In this document: in pieces, positions 25,705 through 33,403 of the stretch | How positions within the stretch are numbered: position 1 is the stretch's first letter | How the letters are laid out: every line of letters begins with the position of its first letter | Assembly: GCF_009856825.1 (NCBI RefSeq) | Contig: NZ_WVTD01000017.1 | Coordinates: 1-64,000, forward strand | Direction: 5' to 3' | DNA from: Novosphingobium silvae | GTDB lineage: Bacteria; Pseudomonadota; Alphaproteobacteria; Sphingomonadales; Sphingomonadaceae | Length of the DNA: 64,000 bases | Position numbers and translations under genes: made by a program | The notes under the pieces: generated by a model | What the model saw: the letters and a program-made list of their open reading frames with translations, nothing else | What the model was told of the DNA's origin: nothing | Databases searched by the model: none

Positions 25705-26312
25705 TCAGCCGCCTGCGGGCTCGGCCACGGCAGTGCCGAACGGGCCGGTGACGAATGCCTCAGGGCGCTTCACTGCAAGCGCGGTCCGCTCCTCGCAGCG
25801 GATCGTGATCATGTTCTTCTCGAAGTCGTCGTTGTTCGTGGTGGCGATGACGACATTGGCGTCTTCCCGATCGAAGATCTGCGCGCCGGTGCGGAATGCG
25901 CCGGCCAGGAACTCGCCAAGGAACTCGGGTTCTTCCGTTTCGACCACCGGCTTGCCCCAAATCGTTGGACCAAGGATCTGCGCAGGATTGGCCATGAGGT
26001 ATGCGCCGTCTGCCGTCTTGGTCAGCTCGATCTCAGCCCAGTCGACCGAGTGGAGCACGAAACCGTCCACGGGCAGGCGCGCCAGCTGGGCCTGCAGTAC
26101 CGCCAGGCGCAGATCGTCGATCTTCGTTCGGCGCTCGGGCGCAAACGCCGGAGCGAAAGCCGAAGCTTGCGGGACGATGCCCTCGATATTGCCGGCGCCG
26201 CCTGCACCGAAGAGGAATTCCTGCTCCTCGACATACCGGAGGCCATACCGCAGCTCTGCGTCCACCATGGATTGCAGCTGGGCAAAATCGTCGAGGATCC
26301 TCGTGGCGTTCC
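25705..26312 (-). pseudogene. C-terminal part of HK97-type major capsid protein
   Basis: Reads ATRILDDFAQLQSMVDAELR, then RYVEEQEFLFGAGG, VDWAEIELTKTADGAYL, GKPVVETEEPEFLGEFLAGA and RTGAQIFDREDANVVIA, an unmistakable HK97 gp5 capsid C-terminal half (about 200 residues). The N-terminal half and the prohead protease are missing. It joins the portal fragment out of frame near 26312. An internal ATG or GTG could start a 187-residue product, but a half capsid cannot assemble. Confidence 0.85.
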
Positions 26313-26767
26313 TTGTCGTACCAGGTGTAGCGTAGCGAGTTGTCCCTGACGCGCTGCACCCGCATGATGTCTGGTCGAACCGGCGTCAGCGAAATGATCG
26401 AGCCGTCTCGCCGCCGATCGACGCGCGCAAAGGCATTGCCCCACAGCTCCAGGCTGAGGCTCATCTGCTCCCAGAAGTCGATCGGTGTCTGATCTGCGTT
26501 GGGATCGTCCAGCACGCTCTGCAGCGGATGGTCACTTGCAGGCCTCCGCACGTTGCCAGACTTCACTTGTACGCCCAGGCTGAGCGAACTGATGGTGCCA
26601 GCCAACAGGTTCACACAGCCCCAGGCGGCCGATAGACCCATGACGGATGCGGAATCCACGACCTCTTCGGTGTGCGCCGGCGTTTCCCTAATGACGCGAT
26701 AAAGGTCGTCGTCCGTGGCGGTCAGACCTGACAGCAACCATCGGGCGGCACGGTCGAGCCAGCTCAT
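26313..26767 (-). pseudogene. N-terminal part of phage portal protein
   Basis: Starts MSWLDRAARWLLSGLTATDD, then VMGLSAAWGCVNLLAGTISS, FWEQMSLSLELWGNAFARVD and LTPVRPDIMRVQR, the HK97-family portal N-terminal domain. After about 152 residues it enters capsid sequence in the wrong frame, so the portal is truncated by more than half. ATG overlaps the stop of the preceding 26-codon frame. Confidence 0.85.
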
Positions 26768-26844
26768 GCTGCGCGAAGTCCGGCAAGCCAGTCGTCGATC
26801 GACGGCTTCGGAATGGCGGCAACCGGGATCATCTGATCCGTCAC
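26764..26844 (-). CDS. 26-codon frame between GapR-like and portal genes
   Basis: MTDQMIPVAAIPKPSIDDWL then AGLRAA. The GTG overlaps the stop of the GapR-like gene and the stop overlaps the portal ATG, so it is coupled on both sides. It lies where a terminase gene should be. It may be an in-frame scar of that gene or a real micropeptide; the sequence cannot decide. Confidence 0.4.
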   Translation of the reverse strand: MTDQMIPVAAIPKPSIDDWLAGLRAA

Positions 26845-27530
26845 TTCAATCCCCTGTTTCGTCTGCTGATCTGCGCGTAGGCGACGGCATCGCTCGCCTG
26901 CCGCTGCTTGATGGTGGGCGCCTTCTTCTCAGGCTGCGCAGGCCCGGCGAACATGGCGACCAGCTTGCTGTCGCCTTCCAGCTGCGACGCGGGGCGCGGC
27001 CCGTCGCCGATATCGCGATAGATCTGGAACAGCTCCTCGCTGGCCAGCATCATGTCGCGGCCATGCTTGTCGCATTTCTCCAGCCAGATGCAGGCCTCGG
27101 TGATCTTGCGCGGATCGAACCCGCCCGCGCGCGCCTTCTTCAGTTCCAGAGCGATGGTGCTGCGCATCTCCACCCGCTCGGCTCGCAGCTCGAGCACTTT
27201 GCTGATGATTGCGCGCAGCTGGTCCTCACTGCTGGAATTCGGCGGCGCCACGAACTTCTCGCGCTTGGCAGGCGGCCCGGCATCGGCATGCGCGATCGCT
27301 TGGCCCGTCACGCCCATGTCGGCCTCGTACTGGGCCAGCAGATCGTCCGCCGCGTCCCGATCGGCCGGGTTCATGCCGAGGCGGCGCACCAGATTGCGGA
27401 TCGTCTTGCGATCGTAGCCCATGGCGGCCGCCTGGTCGTAGACGCCGCGGCGCCCTTCCATGGCGTCACCGATCTCCTGGTTGTAGGACTGAATGGTCTT
27501 GACGAGGCCGCGCAGGCGATCGTCGCCCAT
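26841..27530 (-). CDS. tandem GapR-like (DUF2312) DNA-binding protein
   Basis: 229 residues with two GapR-like coiled-coil units. Unit 1 (about 5-75) has LRGLVKTIQSYNQEI, VYDQAAAMGYDRKTIRNLVR and LLAQYEADMG. Unit 2 (about 103-178) has LRAIISKVLELRAERVEMR, ARAGGFDPRKITEACIW and ELFQIYRDIG. GapR of Caulobacter has one such unit and clamps overtwisted DNA ahead of forks and polymerases as a dimer or tetramer. The linker is Pro/Ser/Lys-rich. Here it is a phage gene before the (lost) packaging genes. A role in DNA topology or late transcription is inferred. Confidence 0.7.
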   Translation of the reverse strand: MGDDRLRGLVKTIQSYNQEIGDAMEGRRGVYDQAAAMGYDRKTIRNLVRRLGMNPADRDAADDLLAQYEADMGVTGQAIAHADAGPPAKREKFVAPPNSSSEDQLRAIISKVLELRAERVEMRSTIALELKKARAGGFDPRKITEACIWLEKCDKHGRDMMLASEELFQIYRDIGDGPRPASQLEGDSKLVAMFAGPAQPEKKAPTIKQRQASDAVAYAQISRRNRGLK

Positions 27531-28111
27531 CACACCCCTCCCTCTGCAGCGGTGGAGTTGAGGGCGGCGAGCAAAATCGCCCTTACGTCTTTAGCGATCC
27601 TCTCAAGGCCGTGGCGCATAGCTTTGTCGATTGCGTCAGCGTCGTTTAACTTCCACGCTTCAATTGCGTTCACCGTGGCGTCGGTCATCGCTTCTAGAGA
27701 GCGATCGGCATGGCAAATATGATCGTAGATATTCGCCACCACATCCCCCGCCGTGTCTGGCGCGGGCAGGGAGGCGGCGTGGACAGAACAATCCGGGTCT
27801 TCCCCAGCTATCTCGCCACACGTGCAGTCGGGGAACGCGGCCCGCGACATGAACATGCGCAGTTCTTCGAAGGTGATGAGCGCCATATCCGGGTATCCCT
27901 CCGGCGAGGTGCGATCATCGTATTCGACAAGCTCCTGCCACGCCTCAAGGGCAGTCGCGGCGGGCATGGCCGACAGGGCTGCATGCATGGCCTCAATCGC
28001 CTTGGGCTTAGTGTCGGCGAGCAGGCCAGTATCCCACCACCCTTCGCCACCGAAGAAGTCGCAGTGCGCTTTCGCCATCGCCTCGACAGCACTGTCCTGC
28101 ACGTCGGTCAT
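27530..28111 (-). CDS. phage hypothetical protein
   Basis: 193 residues, acidic, with no family I can name. A cluster of cysteines (DCTCGEIAGEDPDC near 118) might bind metal. ATG overlaps the primase stop (ATGA) and its own stop overlaps the GapR-like start (TGATG), so it belongs to the leftward replication-to-head operon. Confidence 0.65.
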   Translation of the reverse strand: MTDVQDSAVEAMAKAHCDFFGGEGWWDTGLLADTKPKAIEAMHAALSAMPAATALEAWQELVEYDDRTSPEGYPDMALITFEELRMFMSRAAFPDCTCGEIAGEDPDCSVHAASLPAPDTAGDVVANIYDHICHADRSLEAMTDATVNAIEAWKLNDADAIDKAMRHGLERIAKDVRAILLAALNSTAAEGGV

Positions 28112-29385
28112 ACCATCTCCTGAACTGCATCGTTGAAATCCAGGCCCGCGGGCGGCTGCACGGCGCGCGCCTGGCACCCGATCGCGCGCCAGCCCTTCAC
28201 CATCAGCTCGCCGCAGATCCGCGCGCGCTCGGCGCCGGTCACCGCGCGCCGCACGATCGGCCCGCCCTTGCGCTCCACCAGGGCCTCGCCAAGGTATTGC
28301 CCGGTGCGCGGATGCTTTTGGCCGCGCAGCGGACTCATGTCGGCGTCAACCAGACCCACCACCTCGCCGCGGTGCCCGGGCACCAGAAAGCACGGCCGTT
28401 CGGGATCGGGTCGCACGTCGAACAGCGGCCAAACGTTGTTGCGCCATTTGCGCATCCCGCCTTGCAGGTTGTCGAGGCTCAGCGTCGCGATGCCTACGTC
28501 CCCGGCATCGGCCCTGCCGATCGCCATGCCGGACAGCACCGTCTCGTTGCCCTCGCCCACCCACAGCTTCGCATCCGGCCGGTATTCGCCCAGCACCACG
28601 CACCCGCGCCCGGTCGGACCCAGCATCAGGCGCTTGGGCAGCCACGGCTCCTTGTCGTCCGGCTTCGCCCAGAGCGCGCGCCGCTTCATCGTCCCCGTGC
28701 CTTCGGGGTTCAGGAAGGTGACGTGAACCCCCACCGGCACCCATTCCAGCGCCGGCACTTCGCCCATCATCGTCGGCACGCGCACAAGGGCCACGATCGC
28801 GGGCGCCGTCAGCACCTTGCGCGGGTCGGTGCCAGCCTCCCAGGGGAAGCACGGGCAGTCCGACATGTAGCGAAATTGCGCGAGGCGCTCCGCGCCTGTC
28901 AGAGCCTCCGGAACGCCGCGCCCCATGAAGTACCGCCGCACCGTGCGATCGTCGCGCCGCGCGTGCTTCCAGATCCAGCGCCCCATGTCGAGCGTGTCGA
29001 TCTTCGGCCGCTGCGCCCGGCGCCGGGGCTGGTCTGTCTTGACGCGCTGCACAGGCCCGCGCGCTGCGCGCTCGTCCCCGCCCGCCTCGCAGATGCCTGC
29101 CATGCGCTCGAGATCGGCCAGCGCGTCCACGAACGACCAGCCTTTCATGTCCATCACGAACTTGAACATGTCGCCATGCCAGCCACAGCCGAAGCAGTGG
29201 CCGAAGCCGTCGCCCTTATCGGCATCCTTCACGCTGAAGCTCAGCGATTCGCTGCCGTGGAACTCGCACTTGGCCCGCCGCCGTCCGCTTCCGGCCGAGC
29301 CGGTCAGCTTCCAGCTGCGCGCGATGACCTCGCCGATCGTCAACCGCCGGCGCACTTCGGCCTTGCGCTCGTCAATCGTCGGCAT
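28108..29385 (-). CDS. phage DNA primase, CHC2 zinc finger plus Toprim
   Basis: 425 residues. A DnaG-type zinc-binding domain at 35-90 (CEFHGSESLSFSVKD, then HCFGCGWHGDMFKFVMDMKG), a middle part, then a Toprim-like region (LWVGEGNETVLSGMAIGRA near 270 with the Glu, and VVGLVDADMSPLRGQ with the Asp-x-Asp). It would lay primers for phage replication; no helicase domain is fused. The start overlaps the previous small gene by 14 bases. Complete. Confidence 0.85.
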   Translation of the reverse strand: MPTIDERKAEVRRRLTIGEVIARSWKLTGSAGSGRRRAKCEFHGSESLSFSVKDADKGDGFGHCFGCGWHGDMFKFVMDMKGWSFVDALADLERMAGICEAGGDERAARGPVQRVKTDQPRRRAQRPKIDTLDMGRWIWKHARRDDRTVRRYFMGRGVPEALTGAERLAQFRYMSDCPCFPWEAGTDPRKVLTAPAIVALVRVPTMMGEVPALEWVPVGVHVTFLNPEGTGTMKRRALWAKPDDKEPWLPKRLMLGPTGRGCVVLGEYRPDAKLWVGEGNETVLSGMAIGRADAGDVGIATLSLDNLQGGMRKWRNNVWPLFDVRPDPERPCFLVPGHRGEVVGLVDADMSPLRGQKHPRTGQYLGEALVERKGGPIVRRAVTGAERARICGELMVKGWRAIGCQARAVQPPAGLDFNDAVQEMV

Positions 29386-29587
29386 CGCCGTCCTCCACGG
29401 GCGCGGTCAGTTCGGCCAGCTTCGTGTGCGCGGCGCGCTGGATCCGCAGGGCACGGCCAAGGTCCATGTTCGGCCCGGTCCCGCACATCTCGCGCGCCTG
29501 CGCCGCCATGCGCATCACGTCGGTTGCGACGAGGCACACCTCCATGCGCGTCGGCCCCTGCGGGCCCAGGTCGGAATAGGCCGACAT
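29372..29587 (-). CDS. small phage protein, unknown
   Basis: 71 residues, helical, no membrane segment (MSAYSDLGPQGPTRMEVCLV start). ATG at 29587 overlaps the stop of the preceding micro-frame (TGATG) and the end overlaps the primase start. No family recognised; regulatory or replication accessory role by position. Confidence 0.55.
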   Translation of the reverse strand: MSAYSDLGPQGPTRMEVCLVATDVMRMAAQAREMCGTGPNMDLGRALRIQRAAHTKLAELTAPVEDGDADD

Positions 29588-29640
29588 CAAGCACGCCCCC
29601 GATTGAGGACGCGCGTCTTCGGACTACGCTTGGTAGCCAT
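29587..29640 (-). CDS. 17-codon basic micro-ORF
   Basis: MATKRSPKTRVLNRGRA. Preceded by a strong GAGGTGA ribosome site at good distance and coupled by TGATG to the next gene. Perhaps a leader that sets translation of the next genes, or a real basic peptide. Confidence 0.4.
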   Translation of the reverse strand: MATKRSPKTRVLNRGRA

Positions 29641-29686
29641 ATTCACCTCATCTCTCGCAGCTGCATCAGCCCGGCGGGCGCCGGCT

Positions 29687-29815
29687 TCAGGATCCGACCA
29701 GCAGCAGGGCCAGACCCCAGGCAAAGCCCAGACTGCCGCCGCCTGCCACGATCGCCAGCGCGGTCGCGTACAGGGCAAAGGCAGAGCCGCCGGGCTCGTC
29801 TTCGTCTTCCGTCAC
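29687..29815 (-). CDS. 42-residue phage membrane protein
   Basis: An acidic head (MTEDEDEPGGSAF), then one long hydrophobic hairpin-like segment (ALYATALAIVAGGGSLGF, AWGLALLLVGS). GTG start overlaps the stop of the preceding gene (GTGA). Role unknown. Confidence 0.5.
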   Translation of the reverse strand: MTEDEDEPGGSAFALYATALAIVAGGGSLGFAWGLALLLVGS

Positions 29816-30339
29816 AGGCTTGCCTCCTGCCTCAGGATGTCCACATAGCGGTTCAGCCCTTCGCGGCGGACGCGGACGAAGCCGCCTTCCACCAGCAGGC
29901 GAAGGCGGTAATCCGCGGCATTGCGCGTCGGCAGTTCGGCCCGATCCGCCAGCAGGTCCAGGCTGGGCAGCGGGCCGCCGCCTTCCGCGATATCGGCCAG
30001 CACTTGCAGCAGCCTGGCCTCTGGTCGCCCCTCGATCGGACAGGCCACCGCAGCCGAATTGGCGCTCGTCGTCGCCCCGTGCCGCTTCTGCAGGAAATAC
30101 CGGAAGCCCCGGCCATCGTTTTCCCGCTCGCGCAGCAGGTGGCACAGGCCCTCGTCGTGCCAGGCGCGCACCAAGGCGGCAGTCGCGGCCGTTAGGCTGA
30201 CGGCAGGCCCGATCGCATAGGTGACGCGCTCGCCTGCCCGCGCCTTGCGAAACCGGCGCTCCAGCTCGGCCGCGTCGACATAGGTCGTCAGCGGGCCGAT
30301 CTTGTAGTGCGCGCTGTCTCGATCGAGCCGGCCGGACAT
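29812..30339 (-). CDS. phage protein with probable winged-helix end
   Basis: 175 residues. Residues 110-170 (LLQVLADIAEGGGPLPSLDL, DYRLRLLVEGGFVRVRREGL) read like a winged helix-turn-helix, suggesting a replication initiator-like or regulatory role. The N-terminal half (LTTYVDAAELERRFRKARAG) is unrecognised. ATG at 30339 chosen; a GTG at 30345 overlaps the previous stop. It lies in the leftward early operon after the CII-like gene. Confidence 0.55.
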   Translation of the reverse strand: MSGRLDRDSAHYKIGPLTTYVDAAELERRFRKARAGERVTYAIGPAVSLTAATAALVRAWHDEGLCHLLRERENDGRGFRYFLQKRHGATTSANSAAVACPIEGRPEARLLQVLADIAEGGGPLPSLDLLADRAELPTRNAADYRLRLLVEGGFVRVRREGLNRYVDILRQEASL

Positions 30340-30341
30340 GA

Positions 30342-30803
30342 TCACGCCCCCGCCGCGGCGCAATACAGCGCCCGCAGCCGCGCGAGAGAGGCCTGCGCCT
30401 CGTCGATCTGCCGCGTGATCTCGCTGCAATCCTGATCGCAGACCTTGCCGTCGCGGTGCGCCGCCTGGATGGCGGCGGCAATGTCGCCGAACTCGGCCAT
30501 GGCCGCGACAAGCGCATCGTTGGGGTTCATCGTCGAAGTGGCGACGGAGGGCAGCCGATGGACGACATGCCCCAGCTCGGCCGCCATCGCCGAAAGGATC
30601 GGCGGCGCGTCCCCCAGCACCATACACAGCTGGTCCAGTTCGAACGCGCACTCGACCGGCGGGAACACGTCGTCGTTGCGGTTGTGCCACCGGCCAACCG
30701 TGGAAGGCTGGCGCTTGGCGGTCAGCGCAGCGCTATCCTTGCCCCCGTTGCGGGAGATCGCCTGGACGACTGCAAGCTTGAGGCGGGCAACAGCCGGCGT
30801 CAT
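30342..30803 (-). CDS. CII-like phage regulatory protein
   Basis: 153 residues. The N-terminal 60 residues (RLKLAVVQAISRNGGKDSAA, KRQPSTVGRWHNRNDDVFPP) form a helix-turn-helix in the style of the lambda CII/phage regulatory family; the C-terminal half is helical. It would bind DNA in the early control circuit. The gene follows the Cro-like gene with a 4-base overlap, the cro-cII order of lambdoid phages. Confidence 0.72.
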   Translation of the reverse strand: MTPAVARLKLAVVQAISRNGGKDSAALTAKRQPSTVGRWHNRNDDVFPPVECAFELDQLCMVLGDAPPILSAMAAELGHVVHRLPSVATSTMNPNDALVAAMAEFGDIAAAIQAAHRDGKVCDQDCSEITRQIDEAQASLARLRALYCAAAGA

Positions 30804-31081
30804 GCGGGGGCCCCGACCGACCCGTTAGACTTTTCGCCGGATTGAATAATGGACGCTTCGTCCTGCACTGCGGCATCAGCGCAGCCATGAGCCAACTCGT
30901 CCAGATCCTCCGGCAACTCCCTTCCCGCGGCGGTAGCAGCGAGCCGCAGATGAGCCATGCGCGAAGGCGGGATACCGATGCGCCGCCAACTATGGACCGT
31001 CGATGTTGGAGCTTCGATCAGCCGAGCGACCGCGGAAGTGCCACCTAGATGATCAATCACGAGATTGGCGGGAGTGTTCAT
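30800..31081 (-). CDS. Cro/YdaS-like phage regulator
   Basis: 93 residues. A compact helix-turn-helix: VIDHLGGTSAVARLIEAPTS then TVHSWRRIGIPPSRM, the YdaS/Cro pattern. It is transcribed leftward from the promoter region shared with the S24 repressor gene. The inferred -10 ends about 8 bases before the ATG, so the message may be nearly leaderless. Expected to bind the TGCGATnATCGCA operators in competition with the repressor. Confidence 0.78.
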   Translation of the reverse strand: MNTPANLVIDHLGGTSAVARLIEAPTSTVHSWRRIGIPPSRMAHLRLAATAAGRELPEDLDELAHGCADAAVQDEASIIQSGEKSNGSVGAPA

Positions 31082-31088
31082 GCTCCCA

Positions 31089-31117
31089 GTTATGCGATGA
31101 GCGCAAACTTACTGCAA
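31089..31117 (-). promoter_or_regulatory. leftward early promoter
   Basis: On the minus strand TTGCAG (31112-31117), 17 bases, then CATAAC (31089-31094). Operator 31093-31105 lies across the spacer and -10, so repressor bound there would block it. It drives the Cro-like gene. Confidence 0.55.
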
Positions 31118-31154
31118 GACCGTTTTTGCGATATTAGCGATTGCGATAATCGCA
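31093..31154. promoter_or_regulatory. operator cluster between repressor and Cro-like genes
   Basis: Three related sites: TGCGATGAGCGCA (31093-31105, one arm mismatch), a degenerate TGCGATATTAGCGA (31127-31140) and the perfect palindrome TGCGATAATCGCA (31142-31154). The same palindrome recurs beyond the repressor gene at 32.06-32.14 kb. This is the layout of a lambdoid oR/oL pair. Confidence 0.75.
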
Positions 31155-31174
31155 GGCCGTTGGTTCATGGCCCT

Positions 31175-31759
31175 ATGAACGCGGAAGACATCAAGGCAGA
31201 GCTGCGCCGCAGGAACATGAGCCAGCGTGATCTCGCTGAGGCCGTTGGCATGAGTGAGAACCACCTGTCCAAGTCGCTTGCTGGGAAGCGGCAGTTTCGC
31301 TTGGCCGAGATGGACGCGATCAGGGTTGAACTGGCACCGGAGCCAGACAGCTACTCAATCAGGACTATACCCTTGCTTGGCTCTGTGCCGGCGGGGGACT
31401 TTCGCCCGGAAGAGCAGCGGGGCGGGATGCGGATACCTGTGTCAGATCCAGGCACGCCCGCTGGAGCATATGCACTCAAGGTGGACGGAGACTCGATGGA
31501 TCTCATCGTTCCAGACGGGACCACCATCATCATCGATCCGGACGACAAGGCGCTCTGGCCAGGCCGGAGGTATGTCATCCAGACGGAAGATGGCGAGACG
31601 ACCTTCAAGGAATTTCAGGCTGATCCCGCGCGACTGGTGCCGTGCTCCAGCAACCCTGCCCACAAGGAAATACCGCTGGGCGCTGCCCCTGTGACAGTGG
31701 TCGGAAGAGTATATTCATACACCTTGCGGGACGTAGATTTGCCTAGGCGCACACTTTAA
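31175..31759 (+). CDS. phage repressor, HTH plus S24 (LexA/CI-like) peptidase
   Basis: 194 residues. HTH_XRE at 1-55 (MNAEDIKAELRRRNMSQRDL, MSENHLSKSLAGKRQF) and a LexA/CI-type S24 domain at 70-190: LLGSVPAGDF holds a cleavage-site-like Ala/Val-Gly, DGDSMDLIVPDG the catalytic Ser, and DGETTFKEF the Lys-containing strand. It would hold the prophage silent and may self-cleave on RecA activation. Start taken at 31175 by domain fit; upstream in-frame codons exist but would run through the operators. Divergent from the Cro-like gene. Confidence 0.85.
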   Translation: MNAEDIKAELRRRNMSQRDLAEAVGMSENHLSKSLAGKRQFRLAEMDAIRVELAPEPDSYSIRTIPLLGSVPAGDFRPEEQRGGMRIPVSDPGTPAGAYALKVDGDSMDLIVPDGTTIIIDPDDKALWPGRRYVIQTEDGETTFKEFQADPARLVPCSSNPAHKEIPLGAAPVTVVGRVYSYTLRDVDLPRRTL

Positions 31760-31928
31760 CAAAGCGCGCATGCAGCTCTTCGATCTCACCTGGGACTGAT
31801 ACGAAGAAGTCTCCCCACTCGTCGTAATCGCCAAGGCCAAGCTCGAGCGCGTCCTGCTCTGCCTGCCGCTTCAGCGGGCGCCATGGCCCTTTGGCTTCAC
31901 CAAACACTCGCACGCGGTAGTAGAGCAC
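31743..31928 (-). CDS. small phage protein converging on the repressor
   Basis: 61 residues (MLYYRVRVFGEAKGPWRPLK, then a helical acidic part). GTG start with a perfect AAAGGAGGT ribosome site. Its 3' end overlaps the repressor 3' end by 17 bases on the opposite strand, and it may be transcribed leftward from the right operator region. Function unknown; possibly a lysogeny-modulating or host-takeover protein. Confidence 0.6.
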   Translation of the reverse strand: MLYYRVRVFGEAKGPWRPLKRQAEQDALELGLGDYDEWGDFFVSVPGEIEELHARFVKVCA

Positions 31929-32062
31929 TCGCGACCTCCTTTCGAATCAGGTTGATACGTGTACTGCCATAATGAGAACAAAAGTTGAACACGGATTGGC
32001 CTTGTTGAGGTTCGCAGAAAGGTCTGAGCAGGGTACAGCGCCTCACAAGCGCGCCAGAACGC

Positions 32063-32139
32063 TGCGATGATCGCAAATCCGTTTCCCGATTTGCGAAGTT
32101 CGCAAATTTCGACTTGACGTTCAGTTTGCGATGATCGCA
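32063..32139. promoter_or_regulatory. second operator cluster, right of the repressor
   Basis: Perfect TGCGATGATCGCA at 32063-32075 and 32127-32139, with the related 19-base palindrome ATTTGCGAAGTTCGCAAAT at 32089-32107 between them. Spacing of about 30 bases and identity with the left cluster point to the same regulator. Confidence 0.78.
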
Positions 32140-32143
32140 TATT
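32114..32143 (+). promoter_or_regulatory. rightward early promoter
   Basis: TTGACG (32114-32119), 18 bases, CATATT (32138-32143). The operator at 32127-32139 fills the spacer. It drives the run of early genes starting at 32180. Confidence 0.6.
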
Positions 32144-32179
32144 GCACTCCAACAGGCACACCGCCTGATGGAGGCTTCA

Positions 32180-32443
32180 ATGCTCAACGTCAGTGCTCCG
32201 TACCCGCACGCCGGGTCCACCGCATACTTCGACGATATCGACCTCGACGGTAACGACATCGTCCGCAAGGTGCGCATCATCGCGCACAAGCCCGAGGATC
32301 TGGTGCTGGTCGCCATCCGCGACCGCCTTTACCCGCGCGAGATCGCCAGCGGGAACCGCACCGTCTCCCTTTCCCAGCTGCGCGAAACCGAACAGCCCGT
32401 TCCCTCCAAGCCCTCGGGTCGCACCAAGGGCCGCCGCCGGTGA
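32180..32443 (+). CDS. first rightward early gene, unknown
   Basis: 87 residues: a small beta-rich head (AYFDDIDLDGNDIVRKVRII) and a basic C-terminus (SGRTKGRRR). ATG at 32180 follows GGAGG and a 30-base leader from the predicted promoter. No family recognised. The basic tail suggests nucleic-acid contact. Next gene overlaps by GTGA. Confidence 0.6.
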   Translation: MLNVSAPYPHAGSTAYFDDIDLDGNDIVRKVRIIAHKPEDLVLVAIRDRLYPREIASGNRTVSLSQLRETEQPVPSKPSGRTKGRRR

Positions 32444-32940
32444 GCCTCGCCCTCGCCCCTACGGACGAGGCCACCGGCGGCACCGTCTCACCCGACCTCG
32501 CGCGCCTCGGCCTGCTGGCCGAGGAGTGGAAGGCCGCACAGGAACATCGCCGCCGCGCGGCCGAGGAACTGCTCGCCGCGCAGGAGCGCCTGCGCAACGC
32601 CGCCGCCTCGGCCGAGGCCGCCGAAAGCCGGTTCCGGGAAGCCTGCCCCGCAGCTTTCGGCATCGCCCCGAAGATCGTCAGCGCGCACCCTGTCGACGCT
32701 TGGGTGGCCACCCGCTGCGATACATCGGATCGCCTGGCCGCCACCGGCTCATCCAGCCTCTACCGCGACTTCATCGAATGGTGCGTGGGCTCCGGTTTGC
32801 CGCAGGCCGATCCGGGACGCTGGCCGCAGACGCGCTTCGGCCGTGAACTGTCGGATCGCGGCTTCACGGCCCGAAAGAACCGCCTCGGCCATACGTTGCG
32901 GGTCGGGCTGAGCCTGCGCGGGGAGTCCGGCCGTGGCTGA
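32440..32940 (+). CDS. phage protein with primase-C-type winged helix
   Basis: 166 residues. N-terminal helix (residues 20-70, Ala/Glu/Arg-rich, EEWKAAQEHRRRAAEELLAA) and a C-terminal domain (SLYRDFIEWCVGSGLPQAD, RFGRELSDRGFTARKNRLGH) like the DNA-binding end of P4/D5-type primase-helicases, here without the helicase. GTG start at 32440. It may replace or compete with a host replication domain; inferred from pattern only. Confidence 0.6.
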   Translation: MSLALAPTDEATGGTVSPDLARLGLLAEEWKAAQEHRRRAAEELLAAQERLRNAAASAEAAESRFREACPAAFGIAPKIVSAHPVDAWVATRCDTSDRLAATGSSSLYRDFIEWCVGSGLPQADPGRWPQTRFGRELSDRGFTARKNRLGHTLRVGLSLRGESGRG

Positions 32941-33403
32941 TCTCGCCCAGCTCGCTGCGATCGCCGCCGACGAGCACGCGCGCCGGTCGTCCGCCGCCAG
33001 GCGCAAGGTCGCTGCGGGCGAATTGCCGGAGCACGTCGCCAACCGCGAGTTGATGCCCTGGCACGCGATCGCGGTGCTCTGCGGCGCACCCGGCGTGCTG
33101 GCGCAGGAAGTCACCGACTACCGGCGCACCATCGTCCACTACCCGGGCAATGGTGCACCGGCCGTCTACGGCCACCTTCTGCCCGAGCAGGATGCGCGCT
33201 GGGAACTTGCGAGCGCCCTGTGCGCGCCCGGCAGCTGGCGGGAGGCACTCGGCAAGGCGCGCGATGCCGCGCTGGGCAAGGCCACCACGCCCGAGCGCGT
33301 CGCCCGTGCCCGCAACCTGTGCATCCTCGCTCGCGCACTGGACGTGCCGCTGACCGCAGCTTCCTGCGCGCGCCCGGTCACACCCGAGAGGAAGGCCGCG
33401 TGA
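32933..33403 (+). CDS. early phage protein, unknown
   Basis: 156 residues, helical, no membrane segment or recognised motif (LAAIAADEHARRSSAARRKV start). GTG at 32933 overlaps the previous gene by 8 bases and its end overlaps the next (GTGA). Part of the compact early operon. Confidence 0.6.
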   Translation: MADLAQLAAIAADEHARRSSAARRKVAAGELPEHVANRELMPWHAIAVLCGAPGVLAQEVTDYRRTIVHYPGNGAPAVYGHLLPEQDARWELASALCAPGSWREALGKARDAALGKATTPERVARARNLCILARALDVPLTAASCARPVTPERKAA

